DNA of 33,788 bases from Candidatus Methanophagales archaeon (GTDB taxonomy: Archaea > Halobacteriota > Syntropharchaeia > Alkanophagales > Methanospirareceae): assembly GCA_028572065.1 (NCBI GenBank), contig JAPVWK010000007.1, forward strand, positions 1-33,788. The letters are read 5' to 3'. Made by a program: the position numbers and the translations under genes. The notes under the pieces are model-generated. The model did no database searches. It had not been told where the DNA came from and saw nothing but the letters and a program-made list of their open reading frames with translations. This document shows, in pieces, positions 10,089 to 20,085 of the stretch; positions within the stretch are counted from its first letter, which is position 1, and every line of letters starts with the position of its first letter.

Positions 10089-11195
10089 TCAGCCCAAATA
10101 CTTACTGACACCTTTATAATCAAATTCCTCCGCATCGAGCACATTATTTATGAAGTTGAACAGTTTCGTTCTTGTAACCACCGAAATATTCGGGTACCAT
10201 ACAGGAGACGCAACTACAAGCCCTCGAAACGCATAAAACGGTTGTATTACCTGCAGTAACTCGTAATCGCCCGTCTTTTCGAGATACACGTCAAAAAACA
10301 GCTCAAACAATCGCTTAAAGTCTTTGTCAATCGCAGCACCATCGGCTTTGATGAGCCCGAAGAACAGATAATTTATGGTCATTGCGGTAACGTCGTCCGC
10401 AGCTTCGCCCCATTCCCCTCGGCTGCGGTCAAGCACAGTAAAATCCGTTCCTTTGCGGAACATAATATTCCATGGATGGAAATCACCATGAGCCATACAC
10501 AATCTCTTCGTTCTTGTCTCTTTCAGTCGCCATCGCCAATCTATGCACTTCTTTTCTATTTCGTTCAGCTCTTCACCCGTTATGAATTCGTTCTGTGCAG
10601 GATAACTGTCCGTCAGTCCGAATATGCACTCGCTATGCCCTACCAACTCCCGTATCCTGCGTACATAAAGCTGTGCATCGTCTTTCTTAACAGCGTGTAT
10701 ATCCGCCAAATAGGACGCCAGCGCAGATACCCGTTCTTCATCTACCGGATTTAACTCACCACCGTCTCTTAACCTGTTCAAGTCATTGACGTACTCTTCA
10801 CCTTCCACTTTCTCGCAGACAATGAAATATTCCTCGGCATCACTTGCGGAAGCCATCCCGCCTTCTTTCGTGAAGTAGCCGACATCAATCGACTTTACGT
10901 GTTTCGGCAGTGTATTGAACGCCTGATGCTGCCATATCATTATCTGTGCACGGTCCGCCATATAGTCATGCCCGAATCCATCGCCTCGCATCGAGGAAAT
11001 GACTACCTCTTTTTGATCGCCTTCTCGAGTCTCAAAAACCACAAGGTAAGGTTTACCATATCCAAATCCCTTTATCTCGTGCTCATTTGCCTGTTCTGAT
11101 GCCAATCCCAACTCCGTTACAGTTAGTATTTTTATTCGCGGATCTCCAAACTTATTTGCCAAGTATTTTCGTATTTCCTCTTCCATAACGTTCAC
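10089..11195 (-). CDS. Aminoglycoside phosphotransferase (APH/choline-kinase)-family protein
   Basis: MAHGDFHPWNIMFRKGTDFTVLDRSRGEWGEAADDVT = HGDxxxxN and D-G type catalytic motifs. Confidence 0.75.
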   Translation of the reverse strand: MNVMEEEIRKYLANKFGDPRIKILTVTELGLASEQANEHEIKGFGYGKPYLVVFETREGDQKEVVISSMRGDGFGHDYMADRAQIMIWQHQAFNTLPKHVKSIDVGYFTKEGGMASASDAEEYFIVCEKVEGEEYVNDLNRLRDGGELNPVDEERVSALASYLADIHAVKKDDAQLYVRRIRELVGHSECIFGLTDSYPAQNEFITGEELNEIEKKCIDWRWRLKETRTKRLCMAHGDFHPWNIMFRKGTDFTVLDRSRGEWGEAADDVTAMTINYLFFGLIKADGAAIDKDFKRLFELFFDVYLEKTGDYELLQVIQPFYAFRGLVVASPVWYPNISVVTRTKLFNFINNVLDAEEFDYKGVSKYLG

Positions 11196-11233
11196 CCATA
11201 AGTTATATATTACTCGCCGTTGTTTAAACTATA

Positions 11234-12280
11234 GTGGATACAATGATAGGGATAGTCTCATATGGCGTGTATGTACCCTCGTACAGGATACGAGTAGAAG
11301 ATATAGCAAAACAATGGGGCGAGGATGGTGCAAGTATGAAGGCGGGCCTGATGGTAGAAGAGAAATCCGTGCCTGATCTGGATGAAGATGCCGCGACAAT
11401 GGCGGTAGAAGCCGCACGAGCTGCTATCCACCGTGCGAGTCTTGATCCGCAAGATCTCGGTGCCATCTACGTGGGCGCGGAGAGCCACCCCTACGCCGTA
11501 AAACCTACTGCCACCATCGTAGCAGCGGCGATAGAGGCATCGAACGCAATAACAGCCGCGGACTTCGAGTTCGCATGTAAAGCGGGAACAGCAGCAATGC
11601 AAGCGTGTATGGGTTTTGTCGCACTGAATAAACTAAAGTATGGACTTGCAATAGGTGCCGATACATCGCAAGCAAGCCCAGGTGACGCATTAGAATACAC
11701 AGCGGCGGCGGGTAGTGCTGCATTTGTCATCGGACAAGACAGGGTAATCGCCGAGATAGAGGATTATGCGTCTTTTACAACAGATACACCCGATTTCTGG
11801 CGGAGAGACTTGCAGAAATATCCATCGCACAGTGGACGCTTCACGGGAGAACCCGCGTATTTCCGGCATACTATCTCATCTACAAAAGCTTTGTTGGAAC
11901 AGACAGGACTCGAACCTTCTGACTTTGACTTCGCCGTTTTCCACCAGCCCAACGGCAAGTTCCCGTTAAAAGCGGCAAAAAGTCTCGGGTTCACATCCGC
12001 GCAGGTAAAAACAGGCCTGATGGTGCCCTTCTTTGGGAATACGTATTCGGCAGCATCGCTTATCGGGCTAGCAGCCGTTCTTGATAAGGCATTACCATCG
12101 CAGCGAATTTTACTTACTTCATTCGGATCTGGTGCGGGTTCTGATTCATTTGTTTTACGTGTTACAGACAGTATCGAGGAAGTGAGAGAGAAAGGGCAGA
12201 AGGTAGAGCACTTCCTTGTATCAAAGAAGTATCTGGATTACGCAGCGTATGCAAAGCATCAAGGAAAAATAAGGATGTGA
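11234..12280 (+). CDS. Hydroxymethylglutaryl-CoA synthase (archaeal); start may be 11243
   Basis: [49 protein letters not shown] (active-site Cys), [39 protein letters not shown]. Confidence 0.93.
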   Translation: MDTMIGIVSYGVYVPSYRIRVEDIAKQWGEDGASMKAGLMVEEKSVPDLDEDAATMAVEAARAAIHRASLDPQDLGAIYVGAESHPYAVKPTATIVAAAIEASNAITAADFEFACKAGTAAMQACMGFVALNKLKYGLAIGADTSQASPGDALEYTAAAGSAAFVIGQDRVIAEIEDYASFTTDTPDFWRRDLQKYPSHSGRFTGEPAYFRHTISSTKALLEQTGLEPSDFDFAVFHQPNGKFPLKAAKSLGFTSAQVKTGLMVPFFGNTYSAASLIGLAAVLDKALPSQRILLTSFGSGAGSDSFVLRVTDSIEEVREKGQKVEHFLVSKKYLDYAAYAKHQGKIRM

Positions 12281-12281
12281 A

Positions 12282-13445
12282 ATGAGAGAAGTAGCGATAA
12301 TAGGTGTGGGGACAACAAAATTTGGTGAACTCTGGGATAAGTCTTTTCGAGACATAGCTGTAGAAGCAGGCTTAAAAGCGATAGAAGATGCCGGGATAAG
12401 CGGAGATGATCTAGATGCACTTTATGGTGGTAACATGTCAGCCGGCAGATTTGTGGAACAGGAGCATATTGGTGCGTTAATATCAGATTATGCCGGCTTA
12501 TCGGGATTACATATTGCCGCGACACGAGTAGAAGCAGGTTGCGCATCAGGCGCGCTCGCATTGCATTTGGCGGTTCTTTCTGTGGCTTCCGGCTGGTACG
12601 ACCTCGTGATAGCAGCGGGCGTGGAGAAGATGACCGATGTAGATGATGATATGGCCAGTGATTTACTCGTTTCCGGCGTGGATAGGGAGTGGGAAGCAAT
12701 TTGCGGTGCCACGCTTCCGTCATTGTTTGCTCAGATGGCAAAGGCACACATGCAAAAATATCACACCACGAGCGAGCAAATGGCAAAGGTGGCAGTAAAG
12801 AACCATTTCAATGCCACTCACAATCCCCTTGCACAATACAGGCGGGAGATTTCAGCAGAGGCCGTACTTGGCTCGCCTATGGTCTCCGACCCGCTCCATA
12901 TGCTGGATTGCTCGGGCATAGCAGATGGCGCTTCTGCGGCTGTAGTATGCACCGCGGAGACAGCGAAGAAATATACAGAATCGCCGATTTACGTTAAAGC
13001 GTCTGCACAAGCGAGTGATACCATTTCGCTTCATGATAGAAGGGACCTGACCACGATGGATGCAACGGTGTTTGCGGCTAAGAAGGCCTATCAAATGGCG
13101 GCCCTTGAGCCTACGCAAATAGATGTTGCCGAGGTGCATGATTCATACACGATTGCAGAACTAATAGCCATAGAAGATTTAGGCTTTTTTGAAAAGGGTG
13201 CTGGTGGCACAGCTACGGAGGAAGGCCAGACGGAACTAGGTGGTAAAATTCCAATAAACCCCTCGGGCGGGCTAAAAGCATGTGGGCATCCGCTCGGTGC
13301 AACAGGCATAAGGCAGGTAGCAGAAATAGTGCAGCAGCTCCGGGGAGAAGCCGGAAAAAGACAGGTACCAAACGCCGAAGTTGGTCTGACACATAGCATA
13401 GGTGGAACTGGTGGCACGGCTATCGTGCATATATTTACCCGTTAA
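12282..13445 (+). CDS. Thiolase-family acetyl-CoA acetyltransferase
   Basis: [84 protein letters not shown]. Confidence 0.92.
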   Translation: MREVAIIGVGTTKFGELWDKSFRDIAVEAGLKAIEDAGISGDDLDALYGGNMSAGRFVEQEHIGALISDYAGLSGLHIAATRVEAGCASGALALHLAVLSVASGWYDLVIAAGVEKMTDVDDDMASDLLVSGVDREWEAICGATLPSLFAQMAKAHMQKYHTTSEQMAKVAVKNHFNATHNPLAQYRREISAEAVLGSPMVSDPLHMLDCSGIADGASAAVVCTAETAKKYTESPIYVKASAQASDTISLHDRRDLTTMDATVFAAKKAYQMAALEPTQIDVAEVHDSYTIAELIAIEDLGFFEKGAGGTATEEGQTELGGKIPINPSGGLKACGHPLGATGIRQVAEIVQQLRGEAGKRQVPNAEVGLTHSIGGTGGTAIVHIFTR

Positions 13446-13502
13446 TAGAGCTATGAGTGCATCAATTATGGATAGATAGGGCACACTATTAGCTGGATTA
13501 TT

Positions 13503-13545
13503 AAAACAGGGATTCTTTATTCAACCGTGAATAACGCACTGTTTT
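13503..13545. repeat. Nested inverted repeat upstream of cdc6
   Basis: AAAACAG(13503-13509)...TTATTCA(13517-13523)-ACCG-TGAATAA(13528-13534)...CTGTTTT(13539-13545); both arm pairs perfectly complementary. Confidence 0.6.
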
Positions 13546-13597
13546 TATGTGTGCAACATATTTTTTACAGCGAGGTATTTTTTTTTTAGAGACAGAG

Positions 13598-14818
13598 ATG
13601 GAAAACCTATTCGACGACCTGATAAGTGCGGGGGGAATATTTGTAAATAAAGAAGTACTCCGCTCCACGTATATACCAGAAAAACTGCCGCATCGCGAGA
13701 TGCAGATAAAGAGTTTAGCGGACATATTATCTGCGGCGTTAAAGGGCGAAACCCCTTCTAATATAGTAATCTATGGCAAGTCAGGAACGGGTAAGACCGC
13801 TACGGTGAGATATGTAAGTAACGAATTAGAACGGATGGGGCGGAAGCTGGACAGTAAATGCTTTATGATCTATATCAACAGCGAGGTATTTGATACGCAA
13901 TATCGTGTCTTTGCATATCTTGCACGGGTATTCAATCAGAATGTTCCGATGATCGGCTGGCCCACAGATATGGTATATTCAGAATTTAAGGCAGGGATAG
14001 ATACCGATGATAGATGTGTAATCGTGGTATTAGACGAGGTAGATCGGTTAGCAGTCAAAGGAGACAGCGCGTTGTATAATCTCTCAAGGATAAACAGCGA
14101 GCTAAATAATGCTAGAGTAAGCATAATCGGTATTTCAAATGACCTGACCTTTACGGCGCTATTGGACCAGAGAGTAAAGTCGTCCCTGGGCGAAGAAGAG
14201 ATAATATTCCCACCTTACAATGCCGATCAGTTGCAGGATATTTTGACTGAGAGGGCGAGGATGGCATTCCATTTTTCCAGGCTTGCTGATGGTGTGATAC
14301 CGCTATGCGCTGCTTTCGCGGCACAGGAGCATGGAGATGCGCGACGTGCTCTTGACCTGCTGAGAGTATCAGGCGAAATAGCAGATCGCACGAAATCACG
14401 GATGGTAACAGAGGATCACGTGAGACAAGCAAGTGACCGGTTAGAAGCTAACAGCATTGTGGAAGTAATAAAGACGCTACCGGTACAATCAAAAATCGTG
14501 TTGAGTAGCGTGCTTCTACTACGCAGGGAAAGAAACAAGAAGCGATTCTCCAGTGGCGAAGTTTATAACATGTATCGGCGATCGTGTAACCATTTGGGTA
14601 TGGAACCGTTAACACAACGCCGCGTTAGCGATTTAGTCGCAGAATTAGACATCTTAGGGTTGGTAAACGCCGTACTAGTAAGCAAAGGGCGATACGGGCG
14701 TACAAAAGAGATAGCGCTAAGTGTGCCTGAGGGTTATGTGCAACCGGTCTTGTTTGAGGATTATAAGCTTAAAGCATTAGTTAGTAATATAAAAGTGAAA
14801 GCGCAGATGACACTGTAA
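13598..14818 (+). CDS. cdc6: Orc1/Cdc6-family replication initiator AAA+ ATPase
   Basis: PHREMQIKSLADILSAAL, NIVIYGKSGTGKTATVRYV, VIVVLDEVDRL, RVSIIGISNDLTF, AAQEHGDARRALDLLRVSGEIA. ATG at 13598 preferred over 13547. Confidence 0.94.
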   Translation: MENLFDDLISAGGIFVNKEVLRSTYIPEKLPHREMQIKSLADILSAALKGETPSNIVIYGKSGTGKTATVRYVSNELERMGRKLDSKCFMIYINSEVFDTQYRVFAYLARVFNQNVPMIGWPTDMVYSEFKAGIDTDDRCVIVVLDEVDRLAVKGDSALYNLSRINSELNNARVSIIGISNDLTFTALLDQRVKSSLGEEEIIFPPYNADQLQDILTERARMAFHFSRLADGVIPLCAAFAAQEHGDARRALDLLRVSGEIADRTKSRMVTEDHVRQASDRLEANSIVEVIKTLPVQSKIVLSSVLLLRRERNKKRFSSGEVYNMYRRSCNHLGMEPLTQRRVSDLVAELDILGLVNAVLVSKGRYGRTKEIALSVPEGYVQPVLFEDYKLKALVSNIKVKAQMTL

Positions 14819-14829
14819 GGGAATGAAAG

Positions 14830-15210
14830 ATGACTAAGGAAGAAAAAAAAGCGTATATTAAGTTTGAAGTGCCAGAGGAATTGCAAAGCAAGTCGTTAGA
14901 GGCGTTGGATTTGGCGCGAACTACGGGCAGCATAAAGAAGGGGACAAACGAGGCAACAAAGATTATAGAAAGAGGGATGGCAAAGCTGGTGCTTGTCGGG
15001 GCGGATGTGACTCCAGAGGAGATAGTGATGCACATAGCACCCTTGTGTGAAGAGAAAAGCATACCATACCTGTATGTTAAGAACCAGAAAGATTTAGGTG
15101 CTGCTTGTGGTATAAAGAAAGGTTGCGGCACCGCGGCCATCGTCAATCCAGGGAAGGCAGAAGATGCGATTAATGCGATTATCGGGGAATTGGACAAGAT
15201 AAAGGCGTAA
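14830..15210 (+). CDS. rpl7ae: Ribosomal protein L7Ae
   Basis: [63 protein letters not shown]. Confidence 0.97.
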   Translation: MTKEEKKAYIKFEVPEELQSKSLEALDLARTTGSIKKGTNEATKIIERGMAKLVLVGADVTPEEIVMHIAPLCEEKSIPYLYVKNQKDLGAACGIKKGCGTAAIVNPGKAEDAINAIIGELDKIKA

Positions 15211-15229
15211 ATAACGGAGTACGAATGTA

Positions 15230-15442
15230 ATGATTGATGATAGAGGGACACCCACGGAGGTAATAGAAATAGTAGGTAGGACGGGGATGCATGGCGAATC
15301 AACGCAGATAAAGTGCAGAGTACTGGAAGGCACGAATAAAGGGCGCATCGTAACCCGGAATTGCCGAGGTGCGGTAAAGACAGGCGATGTTATTGTGCTG
15401 TTAGAGACCGATAGGGAAGTACGGAAATTATTGAGAAGATAA
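15230..15442 (+). CDS. rps28e: Ribosomal protein S28e
   Basis: [61 protein letters not shown]. Confidence 0.96.
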   Translation: MIDDRGTPTEVIEIVGRTGMHGESTQIKCRVLEGTNKGRIVTRNCRGAVKTGDVIVLLETDREVRKLLRR

Positions 15443-15470
15443 TTTATTTTAGAGATAGGCGGGAGAAAAG

Positions 15471-15659
15471 ATGGAGAAGAGATGCTCTTTTTGTGATTTA
15501 CCAATAGAGCCAGGAACTGGAATGATGTTCGTGAAACGTGACGGAACTGTTTTGTATTTCTGCAGTTCCAAGTGTGAAAGGAACATGGTGAAACTGAGGC
15601 GGAAAAGAAGAAAGGTAAGGTGGGCTGCGAAAGCAAAAGTTGATAGCCCCCGATTTTAA
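15471..15659 (+). CDS. rpl24e: Ribosomal protein L24e
   Basis: CSFCDLPIEPGTGMMFVKRDGTVLYFCSSKCERNMVKLRRKRRKVRW (C2C2 ribbon). Confidence 0.95.
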   Translation: MEKRCSFCDLPIEPGTGMMFVKRDGTVLYFCSSKCERNMVKLRRKRRKVRWAAKAKVDSPRF

Positions 15660-15759
15660 CTTTATCCCATCCCTTCCCCCTCACCCATTATTTGTTTTGT
15701 GCTTACGAGTTTTTCAGCGTTTCGATGTACAATCAAATCGCAAATCCGTGTGAGACCGT

Positions 15760-16803
15760 TCAGTCACTTGTGCTTAATCCTCGCATTTTTGTTACATCAT
15801 ATTCGTCATAGATGCTACCTACTATTACTTCCAGGAGGTCCTCTAAACTAACTAACCCCTTTGTTTTGCGCTCTTCGTCCATTACTATAGCGATATGAAA
15901 CCTGCCACGTTGGAACTCCTCCAGGAGGTCATCTACTCGTTTCGTCACGGGCACAAAATAAGGTGTCTTCATGATTTCTTTTAGTGAATCCACGCCTTCA
16001 TGCGTCTCGATTAACAAATCCTTCGCATATAATATGCCAACTATATTATCTTTTGTCTCTTCAAAGACGGGAATCCTTGAGTAGCCACTTCGCTTTATTA
16101 AGTCCACGGCGGAGTTTACCGTTTGTGTTACTTCCAGACAGACCATCTCATCTTTTGGTTTCATCACACTTTTCAGCACGATTTCGTCCAGCTTTAGCAC
16201 GCCCATCATCATCTCCCTCTCGTCCTCTTCAATCGCGCCATCTTCCTCGCCTATGTCCAACATTGACTCCACTTCTTCTTCTGTCATTCCCTGTCCACGA
16301 TGCAATTTAATACCCAAAAGCCATACAAAAGCGGAGGTAATCAAAGAAAACGCTTTTATAAACGGCCGAAACACGAAAGCTATAATCCTCATAGGTTTGG
16401 AAACCAGAATGGAAACCCCTTCGGCATGATGAACTGCAATGGTCTTGGGCATGATTTCTGCAAACGTGAGGATTAAAAGGGTCATTACTCCGATGGCAAT
16501 TGCCTCGCCGTAACTGTCAAAGAGCTCTATGGCTATAGAGGCTGCTATTATTGATGCCGAGATATTCACTAGATTATTACCTATGAGCACGGCAGTAAGC
16601 ATAGTCTCCGGCTTGCGTGCCATCTCATCAATGATCTCAGCACCTTTTACGCCTCGTTTCACCAACGCCCGCGCTTTTATCTTTCCAATACCAACCAAAG
16701 CGGTCTCAGAACCTGAGAAGAACCCGGACAGAAGTAATAACACAAACAGTAGTATAACCTTTGCAGCTAGGAGCGACAACACCTTATTCTTTTTCTCCTC
16801 CAT
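15760..16803 (-). CDS. CNNM/CorC-type membrane protein (DUF21 plus CBS-domain pair)
   Basis: LLLLSGFFSGSETALVGIGKIKARALVKRG; GVLKLDEIVLKSVMKPKDEMVCLEV; IVMDEERKTKGLVSLEDLLEVIVGSIYDEYD. Confidence 0.9.
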   Translation of the reverse strand: MEEKKNKVLSLLAAKVILLFVLLLLSGFFSGSETALVGIGKIKARALVKRGVKGAEIIDEMARKPETMLTAVLIGNNLVNISASIIAASIAIELFDSYGEAIAIGVMTLLILTFAEIMPKTIAVHHAEGVSILVSKPMRIIAFVFRPFIKAFSLITSAFVWLLGIKLHRGQGMTEEEVESMLDIGEEDGAIEEDEREMMMGVLKLDEIVLKSVMKPKDEMVCLEVTQTVNSAVDLIKRSGYSRIPVFEETKDNIVGILYAKDLLIETHEGVDSLKEIMKTPYFVPVTKRVDDLLEEFQRGRFHIAIVMDEERKTKGLVSLEDLLEVIVGSIYDEYDVTKMRGLSTSD

Positions 16804-16908
16804 TTAAATATAGGTTATACCGCTTTAAAAGGTTATCGTACATTTTGGCTAGAAGCAATTTAATAGAAAAGGTGTGGAGAGCCCTTTCTTATCGGACGGG
16901 GTGGTTGT

Positions 16909-17790
16909 TCAAAAAAGCCCTAACATGTCTTCCTTGTCCACAGTAGCAACGCAAATCACTCTATCTGCCCCACCATAATATACATAATATTTATCTCCTA
17001 CTTCACATGCACCGCAAGTAAATACAACATTAGGAACCTCTCCTCGTATCTCGTAATCCCGCTCGGGCTCGAGAATCGGCTCGGGATGCCGGTATATTAT
17101 TTTTGAAGGGTCGTCCAGGCTGAGCATCGCCGCGCCCAATCTATAGACCATATCCTCGTCAACACCATGATATATCAGCAACCACCCTTTCTCGGTCTTT
17201 ATTGGTGGTGCACCCGCGCCTATCTTTGCACTATCCCAATTTCCTTCTTCTGACGGCGCCATAACTTCTCGCTGTCCATACCAATCAGCAAAGTTATCTG
17301 TGTAACTAATCCAGATGCCCATGGGCTCTTTGTGCATTGGCCTATGGAGAATTATATATTTGCCATCAATCTTCTCAGGGAAGAGGACGGCATTTTTATC
17401 ATTCCTCTCCGCCCATGCCATCTCATATCTTTCCCAGTGTATAAAGTTATCTGTGGTGGCTAAACAGACCCGCATCCCACTCACAGAATATGCGGTATAA
17501 GTCATATAATAGCTGTGCCCCAGCTTTACCACCCGCGGGTCCTCACATCCCCGTGGCTCCAATATAAGTTTCGGCGTGAAAACCGGTTTGTCAAAGCGAA
17601 AGAAGTTGAAGCCATCTATACTTACCGCATATCCAAATCTCGATATATCATCGCGCCCCATAGCACGGTAGAGGAGATGAATTAAAGCATTATCATAAAC
17701 GACCGCGGGATTAAACACATTTTTCGATTCCCAGGCATTTTCAGGCTTGGGTTTCAGTATCGGGTTGCCTTCGTAACGCTTTAACTTCAT
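16909..17790 (-). CDS. GH130-family beta-mannoside phosphorylase/glycosidase-like protein
   Basis: RYEGNPILKP...NVFNPAVVYDNALIHLLYRAMGRD...GCEDPRVVKLGHSYYMTYTAYS...GGADRVICVATVD. Confidence 0.85.
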   Translation of the reverse strand: MKLKRYEGNPILKPKPENAWESKNVFNPAVVYDNALIHLLYRAMGRDDISRFGYAVSIDGFNFFRFDKPVFTPKLILEPRGCEDPRVVKLGHSYYMTYTAYSVSGMRVCLATTDNFIHWERYEMAWAERNDKNAVLFPEKIDGKYIILHRPMHKEPMGIWISYTDNFADWYGQREVMAPSEEGNWDSAKIGAGAPPIKTEKGWLLIYHGVDEDMVYRLGAAMLSLDDPSKIIYRHPEPILEPERDYEIRGEVPNVVFTCGACEVGDKYYVYYGGADRVICVATVDKEDMLGLF

Positions 17791-17794
17791 GCAA

Positions 17795-18832
17795 TTATAA
17801 CCCCCTCTCTTTCAATACCTTGGTAAAAACGTCTATATATATCTCTGCTATCTTATCCGCGGACCTTATATGTGTGTACACCTCTTCCGCTTCTATAATA
17901 CGTTTCGCTATTCTTTCATCTACACAAAAGGCAATCAATTTACGTGTCAAGTCATCCGTATCACTATAATAAACCACTTCATCCTTCAATGGCTGGAAGT
18001 ACTCGGATTGCTGTGGAATGAATATAGGGCAACCAGCGCCTATTGCCTGGAATATAGTAGCAGAGACAAGCCGGAGATACCGATTCTGGTATTTATGGAA
18101 GATAACGGCATCCGAAGCAAATAGATACTCGTCAAACCGTTCATCAGATAAAGTCCCCTCCTCACGAACAATCATCCATGGCGGTGCCGAGTCCTTCTCA
18201 AGCATATCGAAATCCTGCGGGATTACAAATAATAAAACCACATTTGTCAGTAGCTCTTCACACAAATAGCGCAGGTAGGGACGATAGCCCCTCTGACAGA
18301 AGGTAAAGATTATTTTCTTATCCAGGGGTAAATCAAGTTTTTTCCTGCTCTCAATCTTGTCACCGCGTCTTATCGGGAAACAAGGAAAAGGGATGTACTC
18401 TGCGCTAGGATAAACGTCCTTCAGGAACTCTTGCCGCTCATCGAAGTAAATCACTTTATCCCAGGGGAGCTGATAAAACCACGTTTCCTCTGGTAACTTA
18501 TCTTCATGTACAATATGAACAAGAAAAGCATGCTCTTTAATCATAGGGAATATTTTGGCAAGCTCTCTCACGGGAAGCGTCCTTAAATCTTCCACTACAA
18601 AGATGTCAAACTCTGTTGTGAGAATGGGTCTTGGGTCCAGGTAGTCTTTTCCAAAGCATCTTATTACATAACGCTCGTCTTTACCCGTAAATTTGTCTTC
18701 CCCGTAGTCTTCCTTTAAAAAGCTGAATACTGTCACTTTATGCCCCTTCTTCAGCCAGGCATTCACCAGTGCTTTTGCATGCACCGCAGCACCTCGTTCA
18801 TCATTCCAGGGTGTCATCATTGCGATCTTCAT
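17795..18832 (-). CDS. Glycosyltransferase-like protein (GT-B fold)
   Basis: MKIAMMTPWNDERGAAVHAKALVNAWLKKGHKVTVFSF start; clustered with GH130 and two more glycosyltransferase-like genes. Confidence 0.7.
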   Translation of the reverse strand: MKIAMMTPWNDERGAAVHAKALVNAWLKKGHKVTVFSFLKEDYGEDKFTGKDERYVIRCFGKDYLDPRPILTTEFDIFVVEDLRTLPVRELAKIFPMIKEHAFLVHIVHEDKLPEETWFYQLPWDKVIYFDERQEFLKDVYPSAEYIPFPCFPIRRGDKIESRKKLDLPLDKKIIFTFCQRGYRPYLRYLCEELLTNVVLLFVIPQDFDMLEKDSAPPWMIVREEGTLSDERFDEYLFASDAVIFHKYQNRYLRLVSATIFQAIGAGCPIFIPQQSEYFQPLKDEVVYYSDTDDLTRKLIAFCVDERIAKRIIEAEEVYTHIRSADKIAEIYIDVFTKVLKERGL

Positions 18833-19023
18833 TCGTTCTTCACTGCTCTTAATAACAACTTAGGAAGTATATAAAGCACATAAAGTTTGCCTGTTGGTTG
18901 AGCGGATTTTATATTTACAGGTCTCTGTTACTTTTACCGCAATAGATAAGGTTCCTGTGCCAACCATGCACTGAGAAGCAGAATAGTAGTTATAATGCCG
19001 AAGGTAGTGCGCCTTTTTTAACA

Positions 19024-20085
19024 TCAACACCTCAAAACATCTTCAAACAGCGTGATAAACTTTTTCGCAATTTTTCCCGCCGAATTCGCTATCACATATT
19101 GTTCCGCATGCCTCAAAACCTCGTGTTTGAAATTCGGATCTTCTATGAGTCTAATAACTTTAGCCTTTAAATCCGCCCTATCGCTATATTTTACTAGCTC
19201 CTTGTTCATTAGTTCTACGTATCTCACATCCGGAGTGACAATAGGGGCAAGCGCACCCAAACACTGGCAAACCGCGCTGGAGACCACAATGTAGTCTGTT
19301 TCCACCTTTGGCCACAGAAAGGCATCAGATGCGTGCAAGTATTTATATATCGCTTCATATTCGGGTATGTCCTGCCGAACCTCTAAGCAATCGCTTTCAT
19401 AAGGTAAATCTCCATAGGACCGGATGATGAAATATTTCAAGTCATATATCTCATTTAATTCTTTCGCTAACCACAAATAATCCTCATACTCAAACAATGG
19501 CTGCTTACCAAAGGAGAATAGAACCGTTTTATCTTGGGGAATACCAAGTTCTGTCCTTGCTCTCTTTTTGTTGCCTTTAACGAGCGGGCGGCAGGGAAAG
19601 GGGATTATATGGATCTTCTCCTCCGGGTATTTCTCTTTGAGCATGTTTCCAAATCGGGAGTCAAAACATACAATTGCATCGAAGCTAAGCTTATAGAGGC
19701 TTTCATATTTTGGCAGTTTCCCCAGATGCCATACAAGCACTTTCTTTGCTTCTATCTTCGGAAACACATCCAGCAGAGCGGGAATGGGCAGCAGTTCTAA
19801 ACCCTGCAAGACCAGCACATCGTAATTCTCTTTACACAGCCTTTCGTCTATCCACCCTGTGTTCCCGATAGACTCCGGCTGCTCATAGCCACGTATTACA
19901 AACTCCTCATCCTCTTTTTCTATGGGATTGTGATGCCAATCTGTCGCAGATTCGAATGTAGGTGCAAATACCGTGAGGTCATGCTTTTTCCGCCATTCCA
20001 ATCCCACGAGTTCCGCATGTGCAGATATGCCGCAGGTGGCATTCCAACGGCTCATCAATGCTATTTTCATCTCCTTATCCCACAC
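19024..20085 (-). CDS. Glycosyltransferase-like protein, paralogous to 17795-18832
   Basis: MKIALMSRWNATCGISAHAELVGLEWRKKHDLTVFAP; same overall layout as neighbour. Confidence 0.7.
   Translation of the reverse strand: MWDKEMKIALMSRWNATCGISAHAELVGLEWRKKHDLTVFAPTFESATDWHHNPIEKEDEEFVIRGYEQPESIGNTGWIDERLCKENYDVLVLQGLELLPIPALLDVFPKIEAKKVLVWHLGKLPKYESLYKLSFDAIVCFDSRFGNMLKEKYPEEKIHIIPFPCRPLVKGNKKRARTELGIPQDKTVLFSFGKQPLFEYEDYLWLAKELNEIYDLKYFIIRSYGDLPYESDCLEVRQDIPEYEAIYKYLHASDAFLWPKVETDYIVVSSAVCQCLGALAPIVTPDVRYVELMNKELVKYSDRADLKAKVIRLIEDPNFKHEVLRHAEQYVIANSAGKIAKKFITLFEDVLRC

Noticed and set aside
13568-13890. Repeated 13-mer CAGCGAGGTATTT upstream of and within cdc6
   Set aside because: A repeat of this length is expected by chance in 34 kb; no further structure around the copies.
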